Assembly (NCBI GenBank): GCA_964411125.1
Contig: CAYPJU010000027.1
Coordinates: 7,707 to 71,706 of the forward strand
DNA from: JBFIHF01 sp964411125
Lineage (GTDB): Bacteria; Myxococcota_A; Bradymonadia; Bradymonadales; Bradymonadaceae
Reading direction: 5' to 3'
DNA: 64,000 nt
In this document: in pieces, positions 33,142-41,733 of the stretch
Position numbering within the stretch: position 1 is the stretch's first letter
How the letters are laid out: every line of letters begins with the position of its first letter
Notes under the pieces: model-generated
What the model saw: only the letters and a program-made list of their open reading frames with translations
What the model was told of the DNA's origin: nothing
Database searches by the model: none
Made by a program: the position numbers and the translations under genes

Positions 33142-34824
33142 TCACCCATCGAGTCGGAGGTAGTCTTTTGCACGGGAGACGGCGTCTTCGAGGCAGCCGG
33201 GTTCGAACGGAGAACGAAGGCCGGCGGAGCGAGCCAGCTCCTGGAACGGCGCCTCGCCGCCACGACGACAGAGGGTCACGTAGCTCTCCATCGCGTCGTC
33301 GGCATCCTCTTGCGCGCGCGCCCAGAATTGCAAGGCACAGGTCTGCGCGAGGACGTAGTCGATGTAGTAGAACGGCGCGCTGAAGACGTGAGTCTGGGCG
33401 TGCCAGCGCCCGCCGCGTGCGCCGTGTTCGATGTCGCCCCAGTCGCGCCAAGGGAGGTACATCTCCTTGACCTGCAGCCACATGTCGTAGCGGTCGTCGA
33501 TCGACGCTTCGGGGTTCTCGTAGACCAGATGCTGGAAATGGTCGACGGCGCAGCCGTACGGCAGAAACGTCAGGCTGTCGGCGAGGTGCTCGTAGCGGAA
33601 TCGCTCGGCGTCGTCGCCGAAGAAGAGGTCCATGTGGGGCCAGCAGAGGAACTCGAGGCTCATCGAATGGATCTCGGCGGCATCGAACGTGGGCCAGACG
33701 AGATCCATCGGGAACTTGTCGATGCTGAGGTAGCACTGGAACGCGTGCCCCATCTCGTGGGTGAAGACCTCGACGTCGCCGCGCGTCCCTTTGAAGTTCG
33801 CGTAGACGAAGGGGGTCCCGTAGGCCTCGAGCGAGGTGCAGAACCCACCCGGCGCCTTGTTCGGTCGCGCCTCGAGGTCCATCAGCCCACGCTTGCGCAT
33901 CGTCTGAAAGAAGTCGCCGAGCTCGGGATGCATCCGATCGAACATCGTCTGCGCGGCTTCGATCAGCTCCTCGCCCTCGAGCTGGAGCTTCGGTCCGCCG
34001 TCGGGGCTGAAGACGGCTTCGTCCCACTTCATCACCTTGTCGACGCCGAGCCTTCGGGCCTGGTCCTCGACGATGGCGGTGGTGAGGGGGACGACTTCTC
34101 GCCTGACTTCTTCTCGAAATCGGGCGACATCGTCGGCCGTGTAGTCGATGCGGTGCCGGTCGAGATAGCCGAGCGGGACGAAGTTCTCGAACCCGAGCTT
34201 CGTCGCCATCTGATGACGGAGGCCGACCAACTGGTCGTAGTTTTGGTCGAACTTCTCGCGGTTCCGGCCGATCCAACCCCAGGTCGCCGCGGCCGCATCG
34301 TGGCGCGTCGGGCGGTCGTTGGAGGTGGCGAACTTACGGATCGTCGACATGTTGTAGGTTTCGCCCCGGAACTCGATCTCGGCGGCACCCAGCATTTCGG
34401 TGTGCCGGGAGCGGATCTTGTTCTGAGCGACGAGGTCGTCTTCGATCTCGGGCTGGAACGCGGCGATGTCGCATTTCCAGAGTTCGAAGACATGGTCGCT
34501 GACGACTCCCTCGAGCTCGTCACGTCGCTCCAGGAGCCGTCGTTTGAGCCCGACGTTGAAGTCGGTGAGCCTCGGGAACTCCTCGTTCGCGAAGTCACGC
34601 TCTTCTTTGGCCTCGGGATCGGAGGTGTCGCGATTGAAATGGAGGTTCGTCAGGGCGCGGTAGGTGCCGAGATGCCGTCGCATGCCGTCCCATGCCTCCA
34701 CGACGGGGCCGGGTTCCTCGGACTCGAGCCGAGCCTGAAGCTGACGGTAACGTCCTTTGACGTCGTCCATCGACGGTCTGGGGACCTTCATCTGCGAAAA
34801 ATGCGTCTCGGTGTCAGTCGGCAC
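33142..34824 (-). CDS. M3 family oligoendopeptidase
   Basis: 560 residues from GTG 34824, fixed by AAGGAGG four bases upstream; the open frame runs further up but is not coding-like. The zinc site is FTHEMGHAFQCYLS (HExxH) with the downstream ligand in FDAAEIHSMSLEFL, as in PepF/thimet-type peptidases. C-terminal region has the usual aromatic GRWHAQTHVFSAPFYYIDY segment. Cytoplasmic metallopeptidase that cuts short peptides. Directly upstream of the acetate kinase fusion, probably cotranscribed. Confidence 0.9.
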   Translation of the reverse strand: MPTDTETHFSQMKVPRPSMDDVKGRYRQLQARLESEEPGPVVEAWDGMRRHLGTYRALTNLHFNRDTSDPEAKEERDFANEEFPRLTDFNVGLKRRLLERRDELEGVVSDHVFELWKCDIAAFQPEIEDDLVAQNKIRSRHTEMLGAAEIEFRGETYNMSTIRKFATSNDRPTRHDAAAATWGWIGRNREKFDQNYDQLVGLRHQMATKLGFENFVPLGYLDRHRIDYTADDVARFREEVRREVVPLTTAIVEDQARRLGVDKVMKWDEAVFSPDGGPKLQLEGEELIEAAQTMFDRMHPELGDFFQTMRKRGLMDLEARPNKAPGGFCTSLEAYGTPFVYANFKGTRGDVEVFTHEMGHAFQCYLSIDKFPMDLVWPTFDAAEIHSMSLEFLCWPHMDLFFGDDAERFRYEHLADSLTFLPYGCAVDHFQHLVYENPEASIDDRYDMWLQVKEMYLPWRDWGDIEHGARGGRWHAQTHVFSAPFYYIDYVLAQTCALQFWARAQEDADDAMESYVTLCRRGGEAPFQELARSAGLRSPFEPGCLEDAVSRAKDYLRLDG

Positions 34825-35215
34825 GGAACCTCCTTGGAATTGCGCGAGATAGCTATCATTTCGCGAGAAGGTCGTCCATCCGAGGGAGGGTGGGCGGGAG
34901 CGCGAGCGTGGGGTTCCCAGAGCGTCAGTATTCTGACATTGGTGTCGCGGGGTGGGGTTCAAGTGACAATTTTTGCGCGGACAGGTCGGGAACTGGCGCA
35001 TTCGGGGGTGGAGGATCTTTTCCTCGACGACGGAAAGTTCCGTCCGCGTTGGACCGATAATCGCGGGGTTGCGTGCCATGCCAATCTCCGGGACGTGACA
35101 ATTTCGGGTGTCACGCGAATAGTGGAATGGCGCATGCAGGTTCTTCTGGTGGGTGAGCCGAAGGTAGCTCACCGAAGGAACGCCTGCTGAGCAGGCTTCT
35201 CATGAAGGAGGCAGA
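34825..35215. promoter_or_regulatory. long divergent intergenic region with repeated GTGACAATTT
   Basis: 390 bases between the M3 peptidase and the 59-aa protein. GTGACAATTT appears at 34963-34972 and 35095-35104. The second copy is half of an inverted repeat CGTGACA (35094-35100) / TGTCACG (35109-35115), as expected for a dimeric regulator's operator. A perfect hairpin GCCTGC-TGA-GCAGGC lies at 35182-35196, about 20 bases ahead of the small gene's start. No gene found inside. Confidence 0.45.
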
Positions 35216-35395
35216 ATGCTTCCCGACTACATCGTGTACGACGAGCTGTACCGGCGAGAGGAATTGGAAGAGGTCGACCGCCGACCGTTTCTGGAAGTCC
35301 CCCGCTACGTACCTTACTGGCCGGAGCCCGACTCCGACCGCGACCAAGACGAGGAAGAAGAGGCGGAAAGTGGCGTCGTGATCATCCAGATGTGA
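35216..35395 (+). CDS. 59-residue acidic small protein
   Basis: ATG 35216 to TGA 35393-35395, with GGAGG at ideal distance (AAGGAGGCAGA). Starts MLPDYIVYDELYRREELEEV, continues with FLEVPRYVPYWPEPDSD, then an acidic run and a hydrophobic end SGVVIIQM. The layout of charged helix, proline-rich middle, acidic linker and short beta-like tail is strange but orderly, and base composition fits coding sequence. No signal peptide, no cysteines. I know no family. Alone on its strand, with a regulatory-looking region upstream and a hairpin downstream. Confidence 0.6.
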   Translation: MLPDYIVYDELYRREELEEVDRRPFLEVPRYVPYWPEPDSDRDQDEEEEAESGVVIIQM

Positions 35396-35420
35396 CGCCC
35401 CTCTGCTTTCTCGGAACAAC

Positions 35421-35436
35421 GGTCCCTGCGGGGACC
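35421..35436. terminator. hairpin between convergent genes
   Basis: GGTCCC-TGCG-GGGACC is a perfect 6-bp stem with a tetraloop in the 45-base gap between the small-protein stop and the dehydrogenase stop; it could act in both directions. Confidence 0.5.
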
Positions 35437-35440
35437 CTCA

Positions 35441-36484
35441 TCACTGGGTGAGATCGATGACGACCTTACCCATGTGACGCCCGTCGGCGAGGTATCGAAA
35501 CGCCTCTGCCGAATCTTCGAGCGAAAATGTCCGATCGAGGAGGGGGCGGAGCTCGTGCAGAGCGATCGCGCGGTTCATCGTTTCGTGCGTCTGCCGGGAA
35601 CCGACGATTACGCCCTGAATGCGGATGTTCTGCATCAGCACGGGGACGAGGTTGAGATCCTTCGCACCACCGGCGAGCACGCCGATCAGGCTGATGTGCC
35701 CGCCTGGGCGTACGGCCCGAATCGACTGTTGGATCGTCCCGGCTCCGCCCACTTCCACGACGACATCGACGCCGTCGCCGCCGGCGAGCTCGCGGGCACG
35801 ACGTCCCCAGTCGGGCTCGTCGCGGTAGTTGATTCGATCTTCGACGCCGAATCGGTCCGCGAAAAAGTCGAGCTTCTCATCGGAGCTCGAGGTGAGGATG
35901 ACACGCGCCCCGTGCATCCGTGCGAACTGGACCGCGAAGGTGGAGACGCCGCCGGTTCCCTGGACGAGGACCGTCTGACCGGCACGTATCCCCGCCTGCT
36001 CGACGAGAGCGTTCCAGGCCGTCACTCCGGCGCAGGTGAGGGTCGCTGCCTCGGCGTCGGTGAGGTGGTCCGGCACTTTGACGAAGCCCGCCTGGTCTGC
36101 GCAGAAGAGCTCGGTGAGGGTCCCGTCGAGCGGCCCGCCTCGCGCGGGTCGGAGTAGACTGCGGCTCGGCTCTCCGGCAGGCCAATCCTCGAAGAAGGTG
36201 GGGGAGACGCGGTCGCCGACCGCGAATCTCTCGACGCGCTCGCCGACCTCGACGACCTCGCCGACCCCGTCCGAACAAGGGACGAGAGGGAGCGGCTGCC
36301 GCGGGTTGTACTTGCCGGTGACCATCAGGTAGTCGCGGTAGTTGAGCGAAGCGGCCGTGAGCCTCACGAGGACATCGGAAGGCCCCGGGGTGGGGGCGGG
36401 TCGAGACTCGACGCGCAGGTTGTCGAGGCCGAAATCCTCTCTGAGCGCGACGGTTCGTGCGGAATCGTTGGTGTCGTCTACCAT
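35441..36484 (-). CDS. zinc-independent alcohol dehydrogenase / quinone oxidoreductase (MDR family)
   Basis: 347 residues from ATG 36484, or 367 from ATG 36544; neither has a ribosome site, but TATACT about 20 bases before 36484 looks like a -10 box. GroES-like N-domain (SLNYRDYLMVTGKYNPRQPL) and Rossmann domain with TVLVQGTGGVSTFAVQFARM. The structural-zinc cysteine cluster is absent and the catalytic-zinc Cys is replaced by asparagine (LNYRDY), so it belongs to the NADPH quinone/enone reductase side. Substrate unknown. Cytoplasmic. Confidence 0.85.
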   Translation of the reverse strand: MVDDTNDSARTVALREDFGLDNLRVESRPAPTPGPSDVLVRLTAASLNYRDYLMVTGKYNPRQPLPLVPCSDGVGEVVEVGERVERFAVGDRVSPTFFEDWPAGEPSRSLLRPARGGPLDGTLTELFCADQAGFVKVPDHLTDAEAATLTCAGVTAWNALVEQAGIRAGQTVLVQGTGGVSTFAVQFARMHGARVILTSSSDEKLDFFADRFGVEDRINYRDEPDWGRRARELAGGDGVDVVVEVGGAGTIQQSIRAVRPGGHISLIGVLAGGAKDLNLVPVLMQNIRIQGVIVGSRQTHETMNRAIALHELRPLLDRTFSLEDSAEAFRYLADGRHMGKVVIDLTQ

Positions 36485-36601
36485 ATTAGTGTAATTTTCC
36501 AGTATAGATGCACGCGACTGATTTCCGGCGTAATTGACCGCCATGGGCAGTCGATATAGTCTCGCAACCTAAAGATTCCCAGAGCTTTGTAGAAGCAGAC
36601 C

Positions 36602-38341
36602 ATGAAGACGATCGTCATGTTCGTCTTGGATTCGGAGCCATTGGTGAGTGTTCCGGTCCGAGTACAGGGTACCAGCGACACCTTCGTCACCGACGAGGAA
36701 GGCAAGGTCGAGCTGTCTCTGGATCTCGGCGAGCACACGTTCGAAGTGGAGATCGGGGAGGACTGGCGGGAGCGGACCGTCCAGCGGCAGGGTCATGCGC
36801 CCCTGTTCGTGGTGAACATGGCGGAGCCGTCGCGCCCGAACGTGTCGAAGCTGAACACCTTGCAGATCGATCTCGCGAACCTGGTGGGCGATCGCTACGT
36901 GTTCGAGACGGTGCTGGGGCGCGGTGGTATGGGGGTCGTCGTGAAGGCGGTCGACCGGATGCTGAATCGTCCTGTGGCGATCAAGATGTTGTCGGACGAG
37001 CTGCGCGAGAACGAGGAGGCGCAGCAGATCTTCCTGGTTGAGGCGCGGAACCTGGCGACGTTGAGCCACCCGAACCTGGTGGCGATCCACGACATTCTGA
37101 ACGTGGGCGGTCGCGTGCTGATGGTGTTCGAGTACGTCCTTGGGGAGAACGTCGAGAAGAAACTGAAGAAGAACGGAGCGTTGGACCAGCGTGAAGTGCT
37201 TCGGATCGCAATCCAGTTGACGCGGTGTGTGTCGTATCTGCACGAACACGATCTGATCCATCGCGACTTGAAGCCGGCGAACATCATCATGCAGGCGGAC
37301 GGTACCCTGAAGTTGATCGACTTCGGGCTGGCTCGCTCGCTGAACGACCTTTACGTGCGTGGGACCCGGGTTCGTGGGACGCCGGCGTACATGGCTCCGG
37401 AACAGATTCAAGGCATCCACCTGACGACGGCGACGGATCTGTATCAGATCGGCATCTCGATGTACGAGATGTTGACGGGGCGGCTTCCGTTCGCGACGGG
37501 TGACATGGCATACGCGCACGTGCACCTGGAGCCGCCGCCTCTCGCGGAGCGAATCCCGAACATCGATCCGGGGCTCGAGCAGTTGGTGATGCGGTGCCTG
37601 TCGAAGTCGCCGAAGCATCGACCGGCTTCGTCGGAGGCGCTCCTGGAGGCTCTTCAGAGTGTGTACGCGCGGCTCGCGAACGCGGAGTCGGACGAGGACG
37701 ATTACGTGCTGGATCCGACGGATCCGAGCCTGCTTCCGCCTCGAACGCGGACGCAGAGTCAGCCGGGCCTCGACCACCGGTCTTCGGGGATCCACGAGGC
37801 GATGGTGCCGTTCGAGCCGGAGGTTGATCAGGGCGCGGACTGGGTGGCCTACGCGGTGCTCGCGGTCGGAGTGGTCGCGTTGGTCGTGGCGGGCGCACTT
37901 CTGTTGCAGCGCGGTTCCGACGAGGAGTTGGTGGTGGAGACGACCGCAGCCGCTGCAGCGGAGAGTGTGGAGGCTCCGCCGTCCGTGCCGCTCGAGGTGG
38001 AGGAGGTCGAACCCGACGGGCTCCCCGCAGTGGCGGCAGCGTCGGGGATCGTGTCGTTGGGGATCGCGACCGCAACGGGGATGGCGACGGGCCAGGCGGC
38101 GGCCGCGATGCCAGTGGAAGAGGCACCGGCGGCGGTGCGCCAACCGGCGCCCTCCCGCACGCCCCGGCCTCCGGCGGCTCGAAAGCCGGTGGCAGCCCCT
38201 GCGACGAAGACGACCTCGCAGGGGTCGAAGCGCGAGTCGGACACCGTGGAGCGGCTCGGGTCGAAAGAGGAAAAAGCTAGCCCGTCGCTTCTTTCTGTAG
38301 AAAAGTCGGGATCCAAGAGTCTGCTACCCGTATCGGAATGA
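36602..38341 (+). CDS. membrane-anchored Ser/Thr protein kinase with N-terminal beta-sandwich
   Basis: 579 residues. Residues 1-73 form a small domain with the pattern of carboxypeptidase-regulatory-like beta-sandwiches (VPVRVQGTSDTFVTDEEGKV). The kinase spans about 98-355: glycine loop GRGGMG (106-111), VAIK Lys128, HRDLKPAN with Asp222, DFG at 240-242, GTPAYMAPEQ. All catalytic residues are intact. A single membrane helix lies at 413-436, then a 140-residue Ala/Pro-rich tail that would be periplasmic. Stop overlaps the next gene by four bases (ATGA). With the TPR protein and periplasmic-binding lipoprotein that follow, it may form a sensing unit. Confidence 0.9.
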   Translation: MKTIVMFVLDSEPLVSVPVRVQGTSDTFVTDEEGKVELSLDLGEHTFEVEIGEDWRERTVQRQGHAPLFVVNMAEPSRPNVSKLNTLQIDLANLVGDRYVFETVLGRGGMGVVVKAVDRMLNRPVAIKMLSDELRENEEAQQIFLVEARNLATLSHPNLVAIHDILNVGGRVLMVFEYVLGENVEKKLKKNGALDQREVLRIAIQLTRCVSYLHEHDLIHRDLKPANIIMQADGTLKLIDFGLARSLNDLYVRGTRVRGTPAYMAPEQIQGIHLTTATDLYQIGISMYEMLTGRLPFATGDMAYAHVHLEPPPLAERIPNIDPGLEQLVMRCLSKSPKHRPASSEALLEALQSVYARLANAESDEDDYVLDPTDPSLLPPRTRTQSQPGLDHRSSGIHEAMVPFEPEVDQGADWVAYAVLAVGVVALVVAGALLLQRGSDEELVVETTAAAAAESVEAPPSVPLEVEEVEPDGLPAVAAASGIVSLGIATATGMATGQAAAAMPVEEAPAAVRQPAPSRTPRPPAARKPVAAPATKTTSQGSKRESDTVERLGSKEEKASPSLLSVEKSGSKSLLPVSE

Positions 38342-39165
38342 GCAAAACGATGACGAGAACTTTGAGAGCATTGGTGTTGGGGGCATCGCTCGCGTTGCTG
38401 ACGCCTGTCACCGCGTCGGCTCAGGAAGAGAGTCCGGCAGAGTCGAGCGAGTTCCAACGTATCACGCAAGAGGCGAACGAAGCGTACACGGCGGGGAACT
38501 ACGATCGCGCGGTGGCTCTGTTCGAGCAAGCGTTCGAGCTGAAGCCGGTGTCGAACATCCTCTACAACATCGCACGAATCCACGAAGATGCTGGCAACAT
38601 CGACGCGGCGATCTCCTACTACGACCGTTTCGTGGTGGCACCGAACGTCGAGCAGAACGCCCGTCGCGACGCGCTGGATCGTCTGAAGACGTTGCGCGAG
38701 ATCAAGGAGATGCGGGAGGCGGAGGCGCGCGCGGAAACCGAAGCTTCCACGCCCCCCGAGGAGGTCGCACAGCCGACGACCAGAGAGCCGCGTCCGCTGC
38801 CGGACCAGGAGCCGGAGCCCGCGCCCGAGCCGGATCGAATGCGCACGCTCGGCTGGGTTCTGGTCGGTGTCGGCGGCGCCTCGCTGGTGGGTTCGGGGAT
38901 CACCGGTCTTCTCGCGCAGTCGAGCTACAACCGGTTCGAAGATGCGGGGACTCTCGACGAGCGTCGCACCGCGGCTCGGGCTGGTCGCACCCAATCGGTG
39001 GTCGCCGACACGCTGCTGATCACGGGGCTCGTCACCGGCGTCGTCGGCGGTGTGTTGCTGGTCGTGACTTCCGGAGGTGGGGAGTCGGCCACGGCGAGCA
39101 ACTGGTCGTTGAGTCCCATGCTGGGGTCGCACGCTCAGGGCGTCGCGTTCGACCTACGTTTCTGA
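38338..39165 (+). CDS. secreted TPR protein with two C-terminal membrane helices
   Basis: 275 residues. Signal peptide to about residue 25 (VTASAQ). Residues 35-120 are two to three TPR units (ANEAYTAGNYDRAVALFEQA; NILYNIARIHEDAGNIDAAI). A Glu/Pro-rich linker (EPEPAPEPDRM) leads to two hydrophobic helices at about 180-202 and 225-248. This architecture, TPR plus tail helices, is a standard companion of eukaryote-like kinases in Myxococcota. Overlaps the kinase gene, so stoichiometric synthesis is likely. Probably inner-membrane with periplasmic TPR domain. Confidence 0.82.
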   Translation: MSKTMTRTLRALVLGASLALLTPVTASAQEESPAESSEFQRITQEANEAYTAGNYDRAVALFEQAFELKPVSNILYNIARIHEDAGNIDAAISYYDRFVVAPNVEQNARRDALDRLKTLREIKEMREAEARAETEASTPPEEVAQPTTREPRPLPDQEPEPAPEPDRMRTLGWVLVGVGGASLVGSGITGLLAQSSYNRFEDAGTLDERRTAARAGRTQSVVADTLLITGLVTGVVGGVLLVVTSGGGESATASNWSLSPMLGSHAQGVAFDLRF

Positions 39166-39172
39166 ATATTCG

Positions 39173-41302
39173 ATGGTATCCGTCATGATGAACAAGACTC
39201 GCAAGGTAGCCGCAGGCGCCTGTTTTCTGCTAGCAGCGGCGTCGATCGTCGGCTGCAGCGTCCGTTTCGATTTCACCGAGTGCTCCGAACCCGCCGACTG
39301 TCTCCGGCTGGAATCGGCCGGCGTCTACTACGCTTGCGAAGCGAACGAGTGCGTCCCAGACCCGGACATCGAGTGCAGGCTCGACGTCCATTGCGAGGAC
39401 GGGGAGAGCTGCGAGGCGAACGAGTGCGTCCCGGCGGATCCCAACAACGGTACTCCGGACATGGGCGGAATGGACAGCGGCGAGCCGGACATGGGGGACG
39501 AGCCCGACATGCCGGACGACCCGGACATGCCGATCGCGGATCGCGACGAAGACGGGGCACCCGACGACTCGGACAATTGCCCCGACGATCCGAACGCGGA
39601 CCAGGCCGATCAAGACTCCGACGGGGTGGGTGACGTTTGCGACAACTGCCCGAACGCCGCGAATCCCAACCAGACGGCGTCGGACGGAGATACGCTTGGC
39701 GACGCCTGCGACAACTGCCCGTTGGACGACAACGAGGATCAGTCGAACGTCGACAACGACGAAGAGGGCGACGTCTGTGACGACGACAGCCGCCTTCCGT
39801 GCAGCACGAACGCAGACTGCGATCAGAGCGTCACCGACCTCTGCATCGAAGGGCTGTGCACCGAGCTTCTCACCCCCGAGTGCCCGAATGTCTTCGGCGA
39901 CATCTCGGGGAACGACGTCGTGGTGCTCGGCGCGATCCTGCCGATCTCGCCGCCGTACGACCTGCTCGGTCCTCCGCTGGAGAAGTCGCTTCAGCTCGCC
40001 GCGAAAGAGATCAACCTGGCCGCCGGGTTTCCCGATGGCTCCCGCATTGCGGTGGTCTCGTGCGACGACCGTGGGACGACGCAGGGTGCGCTCGACGTGG
40101 CGACGCATCTCGCCGAGCGCGTGCAGGTACCCGCGATCATCGGTCCGCTCTTCAGCACGCCGTTCACCGAAGTCGTCACCCGCGTCGGTGTACCGAACGA
40201 AGTTCTCATGATCTCGCCGGCCGCCACGGCACCCAGCATCACGAATCTTCCCGACCAGGGTCTGGCGTTCCGGAACATCGCGAGTGACGTGTTCCAGGCC
40301 CGCGCGCTGGCGTATCGAATCCGCGAGACCGGTTCGAACAACATCGTGGTGTTCTACAAGGACGACGCGTACGGGAACGGGCTCTACAACGAGCTGAAGG
40401 GTTCGCTCGCGGCGCTCGGCATCTTGAACACCTCCTACCTCGGGGTGCAGTACGAAGATCCGGCGACCTTCACGCCTCCGTTCGATGCGATGCAGACGCA
40501 GGCGGAGTTCACGCAGGTGATCACGACGGCGCTGCAGAGCAGACCGGGCGCGGACCTTCTGATCTTCATCGGGACGTCTGAGACTGCGAACCTCGCGATC
40601 GCCTACCAGGACGCCAACCCCGCCCCTCCGCTGCAGACGATCTTCACGCACGGCGGGGCGACGGACATGTTGAAACTGCCGGATACGTTGAAGGCGGTCT
40701 CGGAGGCGGTAGCCCCGAACATCTTCAACCCGGCGAACTTCATGGACTACACGGACAAGTTCGACGACGAGTTCCCGGGTGAACCTCCGCTCACGATTTC
40801 GACGCTGTCGTACGACGCGATGTTCGTGCTGGCGCTGGCGATCAGCTCGATCCCGACCGGCACGGAGGTGACAGGGCCGGCGATCGCCGCGGCGATTCCG
40901 AACATTGCCGACAAGTCCGGGACGCCGGTGAACGCGACCGGCAACTTCTTCGCCGGGGCGCGTACCGAGCTCGCCAACGGCGGAACGATCGACTTCATCG
41001 GGACGAGCGGAGACCTCGACTTCGACGCGAACGGGGACGTTCGGTCCGACTATCTGGGGTTGATTCCGATCGTGGGGGGCGCTCAGAACATCCCGCACCG
41101 GAACTTCGTGCTCGGTCTGAACCTCTGGGTGGATCTGTGCGGGTCGAACGGGCTGACGTGCGACACGGGCTTCACGTGTGCGCCGCAGGGGGTGTGTCTG
41201 CCGCAGTGTGATCAGACCAACCCGATGTGTCCGCATCCCGCGCTGACGTGCGTGGAGGATGGGGACTTCAACGACGTCGGTATCTGCGCACCGCCGAGCT
41301 GA
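39173..41302 (+). CDS. lipoprotein joining thrombospondin type-3 repeats to a periplasmic-binding domain
   Basis: 709 residues from ATG 39173 (ATG 39185 and 39188 also possible; no ribosome site decides). Lipobox SIVGC near residue 28. Cys-rich part to about 95, Asp-Met-Gly linker (DMGGMDSGEPDMGDEPDM), then three calcium-binding type-3 repeats (DSDNCPDDPNADQADQDSDG) to about 205. Residues 230-655 are a type-1 periplasmic-binding (branched-chain amino acid/ANF receptor) domain: VVVLGAILPISPPYDLLGPP, PAIIGPLFSTPFTEVV, ISPAATAPSIT, VVFYKDDAYGNGLYNELKG. The C-terminus is Cys-rich again. No ABC permease is nearby, so it may sense ligands for the adjacent kinase and not feed a transporter. Confidence 0.85.
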   Translation: MVSVMMNKTRKVAAGACFLLAAASIVGCSVRFDFTECSEPADCLRLESAGVYYACEANECVPDPDIECRLDVHCEDGESCEANECVPADPNNGTPDMGGMDSGEPDMGDEPDMPDDPDMPIADRDEDGAPDDSDNCPDDPNADQADQDSDGVGDVCDNCPNAANPNQTASDGDTLGDACDNCPLDDNEDQSNVDNDEEGDVCDDDSRLPCSTNADCDQSVTDLCIEGLCTELLTPECPNVFGDISGNDVVVLGAILPISPPYDLLGPPLEKSLQLAAKEINLAAGFPDGSRIAVVSCDDRGTTQGALDVATHLAERVQVPAIIGPLFSTPFTEVVTRVGVPNEVLMISPAATAPSITNLPDQGLAFRNIASDVFQARALAYRIRETGSNNIVVFYKDDAYGNGLYNELKGSLAALGILNTSYLGVQYEDPATFTPPFDAMQTQAEFTQVITTALQSRPGADLLIFIGTSETANLAIAYQDANPAPPLQTIFTHGGATDMLKLPDTLKAVSEAVAPNIFNPANFMDYTDKFDDEFPGEPPLTISTLSYDAMFVLALAISSIPTGTEVTGPAIAAAIPNIADKSGTPVNATGNFFAGARTELANGGTIDFIGTSGDLDFDANGDVRSDYLGLIPIVGGAQNIPHRNFVLGLNLWVDLCGSNGLTCDTGFTCAPQGVCLPQCDQTNPMCPHPALTCVEDGDFNDVGICAPPS

Positions 41303-41336
41303 CGACGACGACGACGCCCACGCCCACCCCGGACTT

Positions 41337-41400
41337 ACGCCCGGGGCTACGCCGCGCTTCGCGCGGATGCCCGCTTACGCGGGCGGCTCCGTGCGGTGGC
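41337..41400. repeat. 64-bp hairpin-rich direct repeat, copy A
   Basis: Contains the stem-loops CGCGC-TTC-GCGCG and GCCCGC-TTAC-GCGGGC. Matches copy B (41514-41577) at 62 of 64 positions. Just downstream of the lipoprotein stop. Confidence 0.88.
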
Positions 41401-41404
41401 CGCA

Positions 41405-41444
41405 CGTTTCCCGTTCTCCGTTTCCCGTTCTCCGTTTCCCGTTT
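41405..41444. repeat. 14-bp tandem repeat (pyrimidine-rich)
   Basis: Almost three copies of CGTTTCCCGTTCTC, followed by a TTTCC-rich stretch to about 41468. Lies between the two copies of the 64-bp repeat. Confidence 0.85.
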
Positions 41445-41513
41445 GTCATTTTCCTTTCCCTTTTCCTTCGCCTCGCGTGGCTTCGCGCAGCCACCCCGGG
41501 CTTACGCCGGCTA

Positions 41514-41577
41514 ACGCCCGGGGCTACGCCCCGCTTCGCGCGGATGCCCGCTCACGCGGGCGGCTCCGTGCGGTGGC
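41514..41577. repeat. 64-bp hairpin-rich direct repeat, copy B
   Basis: Second copy, same hairpins, 113 bases after copy A. The flank CCACCCCGGGCTTACGCC also recurs at the start of copy A. About 150 bases ahead of the acyl-CoA dehydrogenase start. Confidence 0.88.
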
Positions 41578-41733
41578 TGCAGGGGAATCCCGACGCTCTG
41601 ATGGCTTCGTGGGCGCCCGGTCTGTTTCCTCGAAATATGCCACGGAGAGCATCGCCTCCCTTTGACGTGAGGCGAAGTCGGGACTACGTTGGGAGACGTG
41701 ACTGAATCGTCATTCATTCGAACAGAGAGCGCG

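Noticed and set aside
35111..35419. Minus-strand frame over the 59-residue small gene
   Set aside because: No ribosome site, composition typical of a mirror frame; the plus-strand frame has a perfect GGAGG and ordered protein layout.
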